Source: Mytilus californianus (lineage: Eukaryota; Mollusca; Bivalvia; Mytilida; Mytilidae). Taken from it: a stretch of DNA of 64,000 nucleotides. The notes under the pieces were generated by a model. The model had not been told where the DNA came from and did not search any database. It saw nothing but the letters and a program-made list of their open reading frames with translations. Positions 25,271 to 37,272 of the stretch are shown piece after piece. The DNA lies in contig NW_026262679.1 of the NCBI RefSeq assembly GCF_021869535.1, forward strand, positions 46,050,426 to 46,114,425, given 5' to 3'. Positions within the stretch are counted from its first letter, which is position 1; every line of letters starts with the position of its first letter. Made by a program: the position numbers and the translations under genes.

Positions 25271-26430
25271 TGTCCACATGTGGACACAGATGATGCCCCC
25301 GCTTGCATATCATATAGTTATAAAGGGACATAACTGAAGAACGGTAAAAGTGACACTACCCAAATTTGAACTTGATCTGAGTTTTGTGGTAATAAGCATT
25401 GTGTGTAAGTCTCATAACATTTGGTTGAGGCTAACTTAAGTAGAGAACAGAAACTAAAAATTCAGCAATTTTTCTATTTGTAATGATGCATAACTCTAGA
25501 ACGGTTGTGTATAAGTTTTACAACATTTGGATGAGACAAACTAAAAAATTCAGCAATTTTTATGTTTATAATGGGACATAACTCTAGAATGGTAAAAGTG
25601 TTGCCACCTAATTTCGTACTTAATCTGTATTATGTAGTAATTAGCATTGTGTATAAGTTTCATAACATTTGGTTGAGGCAAACTCAAGTTAGAGAACTGA
25701 AACAAAAAAAATGTACTTGATCTTTACTGAGTTTTGTTGGAATGAATATTGTGTATAGGTTTCACAATCTTTGGCTGGGGAAAACTTCAGTTACAGAATG
25801 GAAACTAAAAAATTTTGCAATCTTTCTATTTATAAAGGGGCATAACTCAATAATGGTTAAAGTGACACTACCCAAATTCAACTTGATCTGTGTTTTATCA
25901 GTGGTAGTCAAAATTAAACATTGCATTGTATAAAGCATTGATTGTAGTTGATTCAACTATAATCATGGTCAAAGGAAGATAACTCCAATTTTAAAAATAT
26001 ATTATATAAACTTGATATTTAGAAGAAAATAAAAATTTTGCAATTTTTCCTTTTATAAAGGGGCATAACTCTAGATCGGTTAAAGTGACACCACCAAAAT
26101 TCAAACTTGATCTGTGTTTTGTGGTAATAAGCATTGTGTATAAGTTTCATAACATTTGGTTGAGGCAAACTTAAGTTAGAGAACGGAAACTAAAAATTAT
26201 GCAATATTTCCTTTTATAAAGGGGCATAACTCTAGATCGGTTTAAGTGACGCCACCAAAATTCAAACTTGATCTGTGTTTTGTGGTAATAAGCATTGTGT
26301 ATAAGTTTCATTACATTTGGTTGAGGCAAACTCAAGTTAGAGAACGGAAACCAATTTCGGGACGTACGTACGTACGTACAGACGGACAAGGGTAAAACTT
26401 AATGCCCCCTCCGGTACGGCGGGGGCATAA
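25271..26430. mobile_element. ATGCCCCCGC...GCGGGGGCAT inverted-terminus element
   Basis: Ends ATGCCCCCGC (about 25293) and GCGGGGGCAT (to 26428) are inverted. The interior is built of diverged ~160-190-bp subrepeats with landmarks GGGGCATAACTCTAGATCGG, AAACTTGATCTGTGTTTTGTGGTAATAAGCATTGTGTATAAG and GGTTGAGGCAAACT. Near the right end is the short palindromic run ACGTACGTACGTAC. A 16-bp perfect palindrome TGTCCACATGTGGACA (25271-25286) lies just outside the left end. A partial relative is at 57385-57580. Confidence 0.7.
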
Positions 26431-26689
26431 AAAAAAAAAAAAACACATGAAAAAAAACACATGAAAAAAAACACAATACTGTACCGTCTACCTGCAGTTT
26501 AAGGATCTGAGCAGTGAAAACTGCTGGTGTGTCAAAGACACACCTTGCTATCCAGCAGGAATTAACTTGCAGATACTCTAGTACTGTAAACCCCTCCCCC
26601 CTTGGTTCTCTTCTGTATACTGTAAATACATGCTATATACTTATATAAAATGTACTCAATGAAATCAACAACAAAAATATATTACATTT

Positions 26690-29600
26690 TGATACTAAGG
26701 GACATTTAATTGACAAAATCATTGACAGGCTAACAAAAAATTACAACTGTACTAACGACAAAATATACTCAATAAAATCAACAACAAAAATTTGTACTTA
26801 ATAAACAACAAAAATATAGTACATTCTGATACTTACGGACATTTAACCAAAAATAAATAACATTATGATACTAAGGGGCATTTAACAACAACAAAAATCA
26901 TTGAATGCTGACCAAAATTTACAACTGTATTAAAAAAATGTACTTAAATGAAATCCAAAAACAAAAATATACATCATTATGATACTAAGGGACATTTGAC
27001 AAACAAAGAGTCATTTAACCGATGAAATATATACATGTAGAAGCATAATACTAAGGGACATTAAACCAAAAAATATATGATATTAAGGGACTTTTAACAA
27101 ACAAAGAAGGATTTAACCCAAAGATATATTACTTTATAATACTAAGGGAGATTTAACCAAAACATATATATGATACTATGATATTAAGGGAGATTTAACC
27201 CAAAAATATATTACTTTATAATACTAAGGGAGATTTAACCAAAAAAATAATACTAAGGGAGTTTAACCAAAAAATATATGGCACTATGATCATAAGGGAT
27301 GTTTAACCAACAAAGAGAGATTTAACCAAAAAATATATTACTTCATAATACTAAGGGAGATTTAACCAAAAAATATATGATACTATGATATTAAGGGAGA
27401 TTTAACAAACTAAGAATGATTTAACCAAAAAATGTATTACTTTATGATACTAAGGGACATTTAACCCAAAAAAAAAACACTATGATATTATTGACTTTTT
27501 ACAAACAAAGGGAGATTTAACCAAAAAATATATTACTTTATAATACTAAGGGAGATTTAACCAAAAAATATATTACTTTATACTAAGGGAGATTTAACCA
27601 AAAAAAGACACTATGATACAGGGCCTAATCTAGGATTTCGAAGAGGGAGAAGTGACTTCTCCTTCCATGAGAGAGAAGGGAGAAGTGAGATTCCATTACC
27701 GTTTCGGTTGCATCGTGTTTTCATGATTATCACTAGGGAAATTGTTTTAACTTCAACAAAAGATATACTTGCAGTTTTTTCATATGTTATTGTACACCAT
27801 GTATATATAGAAAGTTCTTAATAAAAAGGTTTAGACAATTTATAGTTGTTATTTATTTATTGATACCATTGTGTTGAACTGTTCTAAATAAAATTTGTTG
27901 ATTGGGATATGAGGGAGTAGCCTAGTAATATTATCATGATTTTGATGCATTAAATTCATGTGCATCTGCCTCAATTTATTTTTAAAACTCCAGAAAAATA
28001 TGACTCCCAGTTTACCTGATGAACTTCACATGACTGGGAATTTAATTTATATCACCACTTGTCATTATTTTGTAAATCATTATTGAATGTCCAGGACATT
28101 GTGTTAGTTGTAAATTGAAATTATCGTTAAAGATTGTAAGTCTATGAATGAAAATATCTTTCAATCGCATATTAGTTATCCGATAAAGAGCTAATTTCTA
28201 TAATTTTTTAAAAATATCATCCAAATCAACGAAGTGGTCATGAGAAAAAATCCACTGCTGATCACAATCTGGTCGAGTGTCGTACGTTTGCAATCACATT
28301 ATCCATCAGCTGTCTTTCTACCTTTTATATTTCAATTATTATTCAATGAATATAATAAATCTACCGTTAATTCCCACCTTTAACCCACCGAATAGAAAAT
28401 TGATCGACTCGTGTAAGTAATAAAAATAAAACAAATCAGCTGAGTGATTACGCAACATCCCCAGATGAAAATCATCGTAAAATGATAACTTAAACATACG
28501 GTCAGTTTTCCGTTTGAACAGTTTTGAAAGTTATATCCGAGGATGTTCAAAGTCGCCGTTGTATTTATTTAATTTGATCGTTGACAGTATAAGTCCTGGG
28601 TCGTTTTGAAAATCTCGGATTTTCCTTGTCAGCCGCCATTTTTTTTACCTGTGAGACTTGTCAATCACAAGTTGTCTCCCTTTTACCGATTTTGATAGTG
28701 ATTTGACTTCGCTATGAAGTCAGTCGGCTGGCGAGATTTAGCGATTTTCAAAATTCTTTGGCGACTTAAATCGTCATTTCGCCGGCAAGATTATGGCCTG
28801 ATGATATTAAGGGACTTTTAACAAACAAAGAGAGATTTAACAAAAAAATATATTACTTTATAATACTAAGGGAGATTTAACCAAAAAATATATTACTTTA
28901 TAATACTAAGGGAGATTTAACCAAAAAATATATTACTTTATAATACTAAGGGAGATTTAACCAAAAAATATATTACTTTATAATACTAAGGGAGATTTAA
29001 CCAAAAAAAGACACTATGATATTAATGGAGTTTTAACAAACAAAGAGAGATTTAACCAAAAAATATCTTACTTTATAATACTAAGGGAGATTTAACCAAA
29101 AAATATATAACTTTATAATACTAAGGGAGATTTAACCAAAAAATATATTACTTTATAATACTAAGGGAGATTTAACCAAAAAATATATTACTTTATAATA
29201 CTAAGGGAGATTTAACCAAAAAATATATTACTTTATAATACTAAGGGAGATTTAACCAAAAAATATATTACTTTATAATACTAAGGGAGATTTAACCAAT
29301 ATATATATATATATTAAATACTAAGGGAGATTAACCAAAAAATATATGATACTATGATATTAAGGTAGATTTAACAAACAAAGAGAGATTTAACCAAAAA
29401 ATATATTTCTTTATGATACTAAGGGAGATTTAACCAAAAAATATATGATACTATGATATTAAGGGAGATTTAACAAACAAAGAGAGATTTAACCAAAAAA
29501 TATATTACTTTATAATACTAAGGGACATTTAACCAAAAAATATATGATACTATGATATTAAGGGAGATTTAACAAACAAAGAGAGATTTAACCAAAAAAT

Positions 29601-30290
29601 ATATTACTTTATAATACTAAGGGACATTTAACCAAAAAAAATATGACACTATGATATTAAGGGACTTTTAACAAACAAAGAGAGATTTAACCAAAAAATA
29701 TATTACTTTATAATACTAAGGGAGATTTACCCATAAAATATATGACACTATGATATTAAGGGACTTTTAACAAACAAAGAGAAATTTAACCAAAAAATAT
29801 ATTACTTTATAATACTAAGGGAGATTTAACAAAAAAATATATGACACTATGATTTTAAGGGACTTTTAACAAACAAAGAGAAATTTAACCAATAAAATGT
29901 ATAACATTTTAATACTGAGGGACATTTAAATAAAAAAAAACCAAATCTTTCAAATGCTGACCAAAAACAACCACTAACTTACTAAGTGAATTACAAAAAT
30001 ATATTACATTATGATACTAAGGGATATTTAACAAACAAAGGGACATTTAACCAAAAAATATTTAACACTATATTACCATTGCATTTACCAAAGAATGTAC
30101 TTAAAGAACAACAAAAATATATGACATTATGATACTAAGGGACATTTAACAAACAAAGGAAAATTTTACCAATACAATATATAACATTATGATACAAATG
30201 GACATTCAACCCCAAAAATATATGATACTATGATACTAAAGGACATTTAACAAACAAACAAAAATTAAATGCTGACCAAAATTTTGTAAT
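26690..30290. repeat. 40-bp A-rich satellite array (interrupted)
   Basis: The clean unit, AACCAAAAAATATATTACTTTATAATACTAAGGGAGATTT, repeats every 40 bp (for example 29161 to 29201). Edges (26690-27000, 29900-30290) hold diverged forms such as ACTAAGGGACATTTAACAAACAAAG. The array is split by an insertion at 27619-28800. It lies directly 3' of the 2A-KDZ gene. Confidence 0.9.
27619..28800. mobile_element. 1.18-kb DNA-transposon-like insertion in the 40-bp satellite
   Basis: Left end CAGGGCCTAATCTAGG, right end ...CAAGATTATGGCCTG. The reverse complement of the right end (CAGGCCATAATCTTG) matches the left over ~14 bp with small differences. It is flanked by ATGATA on both sides (27613-27618 and 28801-28806). 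Joining the flanks through one copy restores the normal array text CACTATGATATTAAGGG. No transposase ORF; non-autonomous. Family uncertain. Confidence 0.75.
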
Positions 30291-30654
30291 CATGTGCTGT
30301 ATTTACTAAAAAAATGTACTTAATGAACAATTAAAACACTAATGGACATTCAACTAATTACAACTGAATTATGAAAAATCTGCTCAATGGGGTATTGTTT
30401 GTGACAAGGTTTACCTGTTAAAAAACACATTAATTATACCATTATAAGAGGCAAAAGGCAATTGATATAAATTTTTACATCATTCAGAATTTTTTTTTGA
30501 GATATCTATATATATATATAAATATATATGCTACATGTATATTCATGATATTGGTAAATGACGAGAATTATATTGCATTTAAGTAAAATATCCATGTGCA
30601 AGAAAAATTATTTGGTATTACATTTTGAAGAATAATTATGGGTATTGTTGGTAG
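30291..30654. other. 3' flank of the 2A-KDZ gene
   Basis: AT-rich with a (TA)n tract at 30510-30530. No clear AATAAA on the minus strand was found within ~200 bp of the stop codon. Confidence 0.4.
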
Positions 30655-33600
30655 TTATGGACCTCCAGCAACTGCCACTGCAATTCGTTTCTGATATTTT
30701 TCCCTTTTTCTCTCATTCCATTCATGTAAAAAAAACTGCAGATAAAAACAAAAATGTTCCTGGGTCATTTGGCGTGCTGAGGACTTAATACACTGGATAA
30801 AGCTGTTGAATTGTTCACATATTTCAGAGTTTATTGTGTCAAATCCTTGGAGTCTTGAAGATCTATAGGCACATGAGCATTTATGAGAATACCCATGGAA
30901 AATATCATGGAAGAAACGAACACATCGGTAATAGCCACTTTCTCTGTTCAGGCAATACTCCTGTAGATTACAAGCAAAATCATAGAAGATATCCGTGGGT
31001 GGATGCTCCAGATGTGAGTAAAGGGAGGCTGATGGATCTTTTCTGCCTTCTGCATTGGTCATATGAAAACCATAACAGTGACCATGACTTGGACAAAACC
31101 ATAAAAACAATGTTGATGTACCTCTTGCTGAAATTTGGGTTTTGGAAAAATATTTCTCACAGTTGTCATGGGGAAGAGGTGGGTCATCATATGCTGGGTT
31201 TTTTCTCTTCTCACCGTCAATGGTAAATTTTCTAACGGGGCGCAATTTTTCACCAGTTTCTGAAAAGTAGTAAGCTCTTCCATACTTAGCTGGGTTATAT
31301 GTTCCTGGTTGTGGATTTGCAGGATCTGGTTGAGTGATCTCCATATCTGCAACACATTTGATCAAATATCGAATAAATGTAATGACATCATCGGGAACAA
31401 AATTATTTCCTTGAGGATTGGCATGACTAAGCATGGATGAAGCAATCAAATCTCTTAATTCTGGAGCATACTCTCTCATTTCATACATTTTTCTGTTGTA
31501 AAAGCCATTTCCAGCAGCATTTATATTAAGGCCACTAATGTGGTCTAATAACTCAGTTAGATTATTTAAGTACGAATAGGGAATTAAACTGATAACTGGT
31601 GCAGTAGTGCAAAGCATATGCAATATGAAGGCATAAGATATCTTTTCCACATCTGGCATGTTATTAAGAAAGCGTTCGAAAGAAGGCCTTACTGAGTTGT
31701 CCAATATTTCTAGTAGTATGTTGTTTCTCTGCTGAGTTTCTTCATCAGATAATATTTCCTGAGGTGGAACTTTATCAAGATTTAACTTCGCTAAGTAGTT
31801 CAAATGGTGTCTGGCAGTATTAAGTTGTTCTTTATCTCCAACTCTGTCGAAAAGGAAGCATCTTGCCATTCTACGATGTAATGTAGGAAGTATATTGTCA
31901 GGATTATCTGGTTTACTTATTTCATCAAAAGAAGCATGTCTGAATCCAATACCAACTTTCGTTCCATCACAAGCAAGTTGTTTAGGTCTAAATTTGCAGA
32001 TAGGACAAGGTTTCCTAAAGTCAATCTTCATATTAGATGCCCAACTAAACCACCACTTTATGAATACAGATGAATCCATAAATGACCTGAAATTAGGATT
32101 GCATTCTTTGTAGTCTTTAGTTTTTAAATCACAGAATGCTGAAAAGGTTATTTTAGTGGACAAAACCTGGTTTACAAATGCCCAACCAATTTCATCTCCA
32201 GCTGCAGTATCTCGGGTAACTACATGTAAACATTCTTTATCTCCTTCATCCCAGGCTTTTTTACATGGTGATTCTTCATTAGCACAGCTTCTGCTATATA
32301 CCTGACACTGTACTGGTGCTATTTTTGTATAGATAGTGAGTACTCTGGAAAATGTAGTTACACCATTTAGCTGCTGATTACTTGTCCATCCTGCGCCACA
32401 TGGACAAACTGAAGTTGGAATATCTGGAATAAGATGTGGACCTTTAATGCATCCATTTTCAACATTGTTTAAGTTAAGAGCGCCCAATATATAACGATGT
32501 TGTATATTCTGAACTAGATTGGGATCTTGTTGTTTTCGTGGTTTATGACTACTTATGCATGGAAATGACCAAAGTCCACTAGTCACATCAAAATTAGAGT
32601 CACAGGAATTCATAGTAGGAATTTCTTCTTCTATGTCATTGCCAGTAATTTCTTGAATTTCCTGGTCAATAAGCTGTATATTCTCATCATTTTCAGTGTT
32701 CAATGCAGCTTCAGGTTTGCTAAATTCTGTCCAAAAATGAGGAGCATTCTTCAGCTCAGACAAATGAACACATAAATTTTGATCAGTATTAAGACAGTCA
32801 ACATTTTTCTTGCAACCTTTTTTACTTTTACATAATCCATTCAAGCAGGAAACTATATAGCGCTGAAGACGTGAATTAAATGTCAAATGAACTAATGAAA
32901 TGTCATCATCTATCAAAATTGAAAATTTTTTGGTTCCTGGTCTTGTAGTTGGCAATTCAATAATTTTCCTATCCTTGTATAACAGAGCATCTTGTATGAC
33001 TACTTGAATGTTTGTTACGGTTGCTTGCTCATTCCTTTCCAAATTTGGTGATACCTCTTGATGCAAAAAACGACAATGCATGCATTTAATACCATTTTCA
33101 TCCAGAGCATCAAACTGTTCCATATTGTTATCCAGGGATTCCAACAAGGTACGATAGATACGACAGTTGCAAGTGTAAAAATAACCGTTCTCGAAAAGAT
33201 CCCTTGATGTTTTTACATAATCAGAGCTTCTAAATTCCCCACTTTCATCATCATAATCATTCATAATTGCAATAACTTTCTCTTCATCGTAAACCTGGAT
33301 AATAAAACTTCGATTCTGTAAAAGATTTTTCTTGTAGTTATCATATAAATTTACTTTTTTGAACATATTTTCCACATTTTGTCCTGAAATAGTCTGCAAA
33401 GCCATTTCTTTTGTCAGAATTTTCTTCCGTGGAATAAATGTCCTTGTTCTTTTTGTTTGAGGTTCTCCAGTGGGATCATTCATATTTTGGTTATTTATGT
33501 TTTCTTGATTCTGGTCTTCTTGTTGGAAAGATGAGTAAATGGTTTGAAGTTCATTCAGCTGATGATTTTTGTACAAGTACAATACCCGATTTCTCAAAGA

Positions 33601-34896
33601 GGTGGCCTTTGGACTTGTTGAAAATCTGTAATGATAGCGCAAATTATCTTTTCCAAGGAATCTGTTGTGATCATTTGATAGAAAGTTAATCATGCAACTT
33701 TTGTAACATAGGTTATTAACATTACTAGCAGGGAGAGGTTTCATAAAGTCATCTGAGCATTTGTCACTAACTTCTGCATTTTTCACTTCTGGGTAATGAA
33801 GTATCTTGTTTTGTATGATTTCTGTGTGGAATAGTTCATTGTTAGATGAAAAGTAAAGACCATCACTGGCATCTGAATCTATCTTAACTTTATAACCATG
33901 TCTAGCAGTGTGCACAAAACAAGCAGCTAGTTCAATGTCACAAAAGTCTTTAACTTTTTCACACAATTGTTGTCTTCTAGATTTTAAGCTCTTTAAATTG
34001 TTGGCATAAATTTTGTCAGGGCGTGTTCTAGATTTTCTTGAGTCCTTGTTTTTCTTTTCGATGAGCATTTTCTGCTGATCTCCACCAGTTAGGATGTTGC
34101 ATAAGAATACATTATCTTGCAGAATTCCTAACGTTTGACATATTACATCCAGAAAAGTCTCCTCCATGAAATGTTTGTAATATCCTGATTCTATGTATCG
34201 TATATAATGTACAGGTGCATTGTGATTTTCAATCTCAATATCAAAGATTGAAAAAATGAAAACTCCTTCAGAGCAGTCTGGATAAGTTGACATATTAATA
34301 GCAGCTTCCTCAAATAAAAATAGACAATTATTTGGATCAAGAAATTTCATATCTTGCATTTTGCTGATTATATTATGTTCCACCAAAATAGCCTGTCTAC
34401 ACATATTTAAGTTTGTTATTAGATCATTTTCGGTCATGTTTCTATCATTAAGGTTTTGAATGCTGGAGGCTACGTATTTTCTCTTCTTAGAATTGCTTGA
34501 GATATACTTCCTTGTTACTATTTCTGTTTCATCTCTGAGTGTAAATTTTACTGTACTCTGATTGGTACCTGTCAGCTCAGGACGATTTGTGACAATAACC
34601 TGTTGACTTGAGCGTGTCATGTTAGAGTTCAAGACAGCCAATTGATCAATTCCCTGGATTGTCAGCTCTGTGGTATTACCACTAGTAGAAGTTGAGGGTT
34701 CAGTTCCAGATTGACTAGCTGTAGTATCACTCATGGTTTCAACCTTTTGTTGAAAGGCAGATACTAATCTTTCATAATTTTCTGGATTCTCTGTCTGTAA
34801 TTGTAGTACATAAAGCTGATGATCTTTAACAGTATACGGGTACTGAGATGGCATACTAAATTCTTCATCTAACAATGGGAGGCCTAACTTAATTTT
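30655..34896 (-). CDS. KDZ-superfamily transposase core exon (HMGXB3-like)
   Basis: This 4.24-kb terminal exon encodes residues 620-2032. The middle has cysteine clusters, such as the CNCRIY...CMHC area and a CLNGLC...C...LCVHL block, of the CxC kind often linked to KDZ proteins. The C-terminal part has an ordered motif set: CDGTK (Asp1596), CPSHGHC (near 1887), FYDFAC (Asp1925), FHDIFHGYSHKCSC (near 1950) and NSEICEQFN (Glu1977, Glu1980). This fits the D-D-E RNase-H core with a His/Cys insert seen in Kyakuja-Dileera-Zisupton transposases and in HMGXB3-type domesticated relatives. The exon begins at AAA after a TTGCAG acceptor; the open frame extends 16 codons further upstream but that part is intron. 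Assigning the exact catalytic residues needs an alignment. Confidence 0.75.
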   Translation of the reverse strand, partial: KIKLGLPLLDEEFSMPSQYPYTVKDHQLYVLQLQTENPENYERLVSAFQQKVETMSDTTASQSGTEPSTSTSGNTTELTIQGIDQLAVLNSNMTRSSQQVIVTNRPELTGTNQSTVKFTLRDETEIVTRKYISSNSKKRKYVASSIQNLNDRNMTENDLITNLNMCRQAILVEHNIISKMQDMKFLDPNNCLFLFEEAAINMSTYPDCSEGVFIFSIFDIEIENHNAPVHYIRYIESGYYKHFMEETFLDVICQTLGILQDNVFLCNILTGGDQQKMLIEKKNKDSRKSRTRPDKIYANNLKSLKSRRQQLCEKVKDFCDIELAACFVHTARHGYKVKIDSDASDGLYFSSNNELFHTEIIQNKILHYPEVKNAEVSDKCSDDFMKPLPASNVNNLCYKSCMINFLSNDHNRFLGKDNLRYHYRFSTSPKATSLRNRVLYLYKNHQLNELQTIYSSFQQEDQNQENINNQNMNDPTGEPQTKRTRTFIPRKKILTKEMALQTISGQNVENMFKKVNLYDNYKKNLLQNRSFIIQVYDEEKVIAIMNDYDDESGEFRSSDYVKTSRDLFENGYFYTCNCRIYRTLLESLDNNMEQFDALDENGIKCMHCRFLHQEVSPNLERNEQATVTNIQVVIQDALLYKDRKIIELPTTRPGTKKFSILIDDDISLVHLTFNSRLQRYIVSCLNGLCKSKKGCKKNVDCLNTDQNLCVHLSELKNAPHFWTEFSKPEAALNTENDENIQLIDQEIQEITGNDIEEEIPTMNSCDSNFDVTSGLWSFPCISSHKPRKQQDPNLVQNIQHRYILGALNLNNVENGCIKGPHLIPDIPTSVCPCGAGWTSNQQLNGVTTFSRVLTIYTKIAPVQCQVYSRSCANEESPCKKAWDEGDKECLHVVTRDTAAGDEIGWAFVNQVLSTKITFSAFCDLKTKDYKECNPNFRSFMDSSVFIKWWFSWASNMKIDFRKPCPICKFRPKQLACDGTKVGIGFRHASFDEISKPDNPDNILPTLHRRMARCFLFDRVGDKEQLNTARHHLNYLAKLNLDKVPPQEILSDEETQQRNNILLEILDNSVRPSFERFLNNMPDVEKISYAFILHMLCTTAPVISLIPYSYLNNLTELLDHISGLNINAAGNGFYNRKMYEMREYAPELRDLIASSMLSHANPQGNNFVPDDVITFIRYLIKCVADMEITQPDPANPQPGTYNPAKYGRAYYFSETGEKLRPVRKFTIDGEKRKNPAYDDPPLPHDNCEKYFSKTQISARGTSTLFLWFCPSHGHCYGFHMTNAEGRKDPSASLYSHLEHPPTDIFYDFACNLQEYCLNRESGYYRCVRFFHDIFHGYSHKCSCAYRSSRLQGFDTINSEICEQFNSFIQCIKSSARQMTQEHFCFYLQFFLHEWNERKREKYQKRIAVAVAGGP

Positions 34897-37238
34897 CTGC
34901 AACAAAAATAAGTATAAATATATATAACATATATGTGTGTGCATTATAACATATCGTATTTGTTTTTAGTATTTGAGACATCTTATAATGCAAATTTCTG
35001 ATATTGAATTAATACATGTAGGTTCTTGATGGCAGATTTATTTTCTATTGTGAAGGTCATTAATGAACATTTAGGCATACCAATGATAAATTAAATATAA
35101 TATTTGCTGAAATAATGAACATAATTGCTGAAAGCTGTAGGGTGACCTATAGTTTTAAATTTTCTATGGCAATCTGTCTCTTGTGGAGAGTTGTCTTATT
35201 GGCAATCATACTGCATCTTCTTATTTTTATATTCTGTAAACAAGACATATCTGTTTTTCGTTATTTTTTTTAAAAATATATCAGACTGTTTTTTAATTTC
35301 ACATTTTTCATGTTGTGCCCTTTTAAAGCTAACTATATGGTATAGGTATTGCTCATTGTTGAAGATTGTAGTGACTTTTAGTCGCTAAAATCTACATTCT
35401 TTCGACTCTGTTTGATAGTTGTTTCATTGTCAATCATACTACATATTTCAAATACTAATAAATAAAAATTGATATGGAATATGCAATGTTGAATGATTGT
35501 ACAAAAGTGGTTTTTTTTATTTTTATATTAGGCTGAAATGGACATAACCTCACCAAATTAGGAGGACACAAGTGGAGATCAGTACAATTCTCTGAAAACT
35601 GTCCTGAAGGAAGTGCTCTTCCCCATTCTTCAATTGACTGAAAAGTAAACTGTTCCTACAAATAAAAATGCTTTAAAATCAATGTCTCCGCATTATTTAA
35701 AGAAAATTGGTACAATTTACATGGTAATATATATGATATGATCTCCATTGATTGAGACATAACAATTAGCCTCATGCAATACAAAGATAACTTTTTTTTT
35801 TCTTTTGGGTGAAATTATGATGTTCTTTAATCTATTTTTCTTTTCCCTAAATAACTTGTGAAACTAGTAATTGCACATAGTCTTAGATACATGTTTTTTA
35901 TTAGTTATTTTTGGCTTTGATCTAGTTTTCAGTAACTCTGAGTACTCTCAAATCTATACTTTGTGTCTTTTGTGTTTTTGTCAGTTTTTTGGCGCTTTGT
36001 ATCAATCAGATGAGTTAAGTCCTTTTCAACTGTTACTTATATCTTGTTCTGATGTTGTACTGTTATACCACCAGGTTAAAGTGGAGGGGGTTGGGTGGGG
36101 TTTGTCTCCAGCAAACATGTTTAACGTCGCCATATTCTGTATGTTTTTGTGCATGTCCCAAGTCAGGAGCCTGCAATTCAGTGTTAGTCGTTTGTTGCTG
36201 TATATCATATTTGTTTTTCATTTATTGTTTGTACATATATAAGGCTGTTAGTTCTCTTGTTGAATTGTTATATACTTTTCACTTCAAGCCTTTCATTCAT
36301 AGCTTCATCTGCGGTATGGGTTTTGATCATTGTTGAAGGCCGTATGGTGACCTATAGTTGTTAACTTCCACATCATTTGGTCTCTGGTGGAGAGTTGTCT
36401 CATTGGCAATCATACCACATCTTTTTTATTTTTATATATAATTTCAATTAAAATCTGTACCAAGTATATATGTTGTAGCACATGAATTTCCAGTTTGTAT
36501 TGTTCATTTGGACAACAATATACACATTCTTCCCATTGGCAAAGAATTCCAGGATGAATGTGCGAAATCACGTGCTGGGCTAATAGACGAATATCAGCGA
36601 ACTTGTCCTCTGTACACTGCTCCCACTTGCACTTCAGCTGAAAGAAAATAAAAGCATATATAGTTCTACTGCTCTAAACTAAAGGTGTGTTCGATTCCAT
36701 ATATAATAATCGTATTGTATTTTAGAAAGAACGTAGTGAACAATAAGTTTTTTTACAAAAAGAAATATTTGTATTGTAATCGATATTTGAATCTATGTCT
36801 GTGCATATTATGTATATTAGTAAATTACCACATATATCATGCTTCTTAATACATTAGTACTTACCACATGTGCTTTATCCTTTTATAATCCATACTTATA
36901 TATTACAGAATAATTTCAATTTTTGTTCAATCACATCAATAATTTCCAATTCAAATTTTCTCAATCAAATATATAGTTTTCAAGTTTAAATAAACACATG
37001 TTAGTCAGTGAACCGGATATACGATAGTGATTATGTATTACAGTGATGCTTAACAGGTAAAATCGATTGTATTGGTTATTTAAATATATATGTATGTAAA
37101 ACTATTGTAAGTTTAAATTCATTTGATTTTTTCCCTGGTCAAGTGAGGCTGTTAAAATACAGGGGCCCCTAAGTATGCGACCTGGGCTACTTAGGTATTT
37201 ATATATCAGGAAATGATTGAATAAAAATATTTGTTATC

Positions 37239-37272
<34 letters not shown>

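Noticed and set aside
30834-31226. 130-codon plus-strand frame
   Set aside because: It lies entirely inside the large minus-strand transposase exon and is an antisense shadow.
34897-34944. 16 residues upstream in the open frame of the transposase exon (MHTHICYIY...)
   Set aside because: A TTTTTGTTGCAG acceptor precedes AAA at 34896 and the upstream exon fits in phase. These residues are intronic, though an internal start cannot be wholly excluded.
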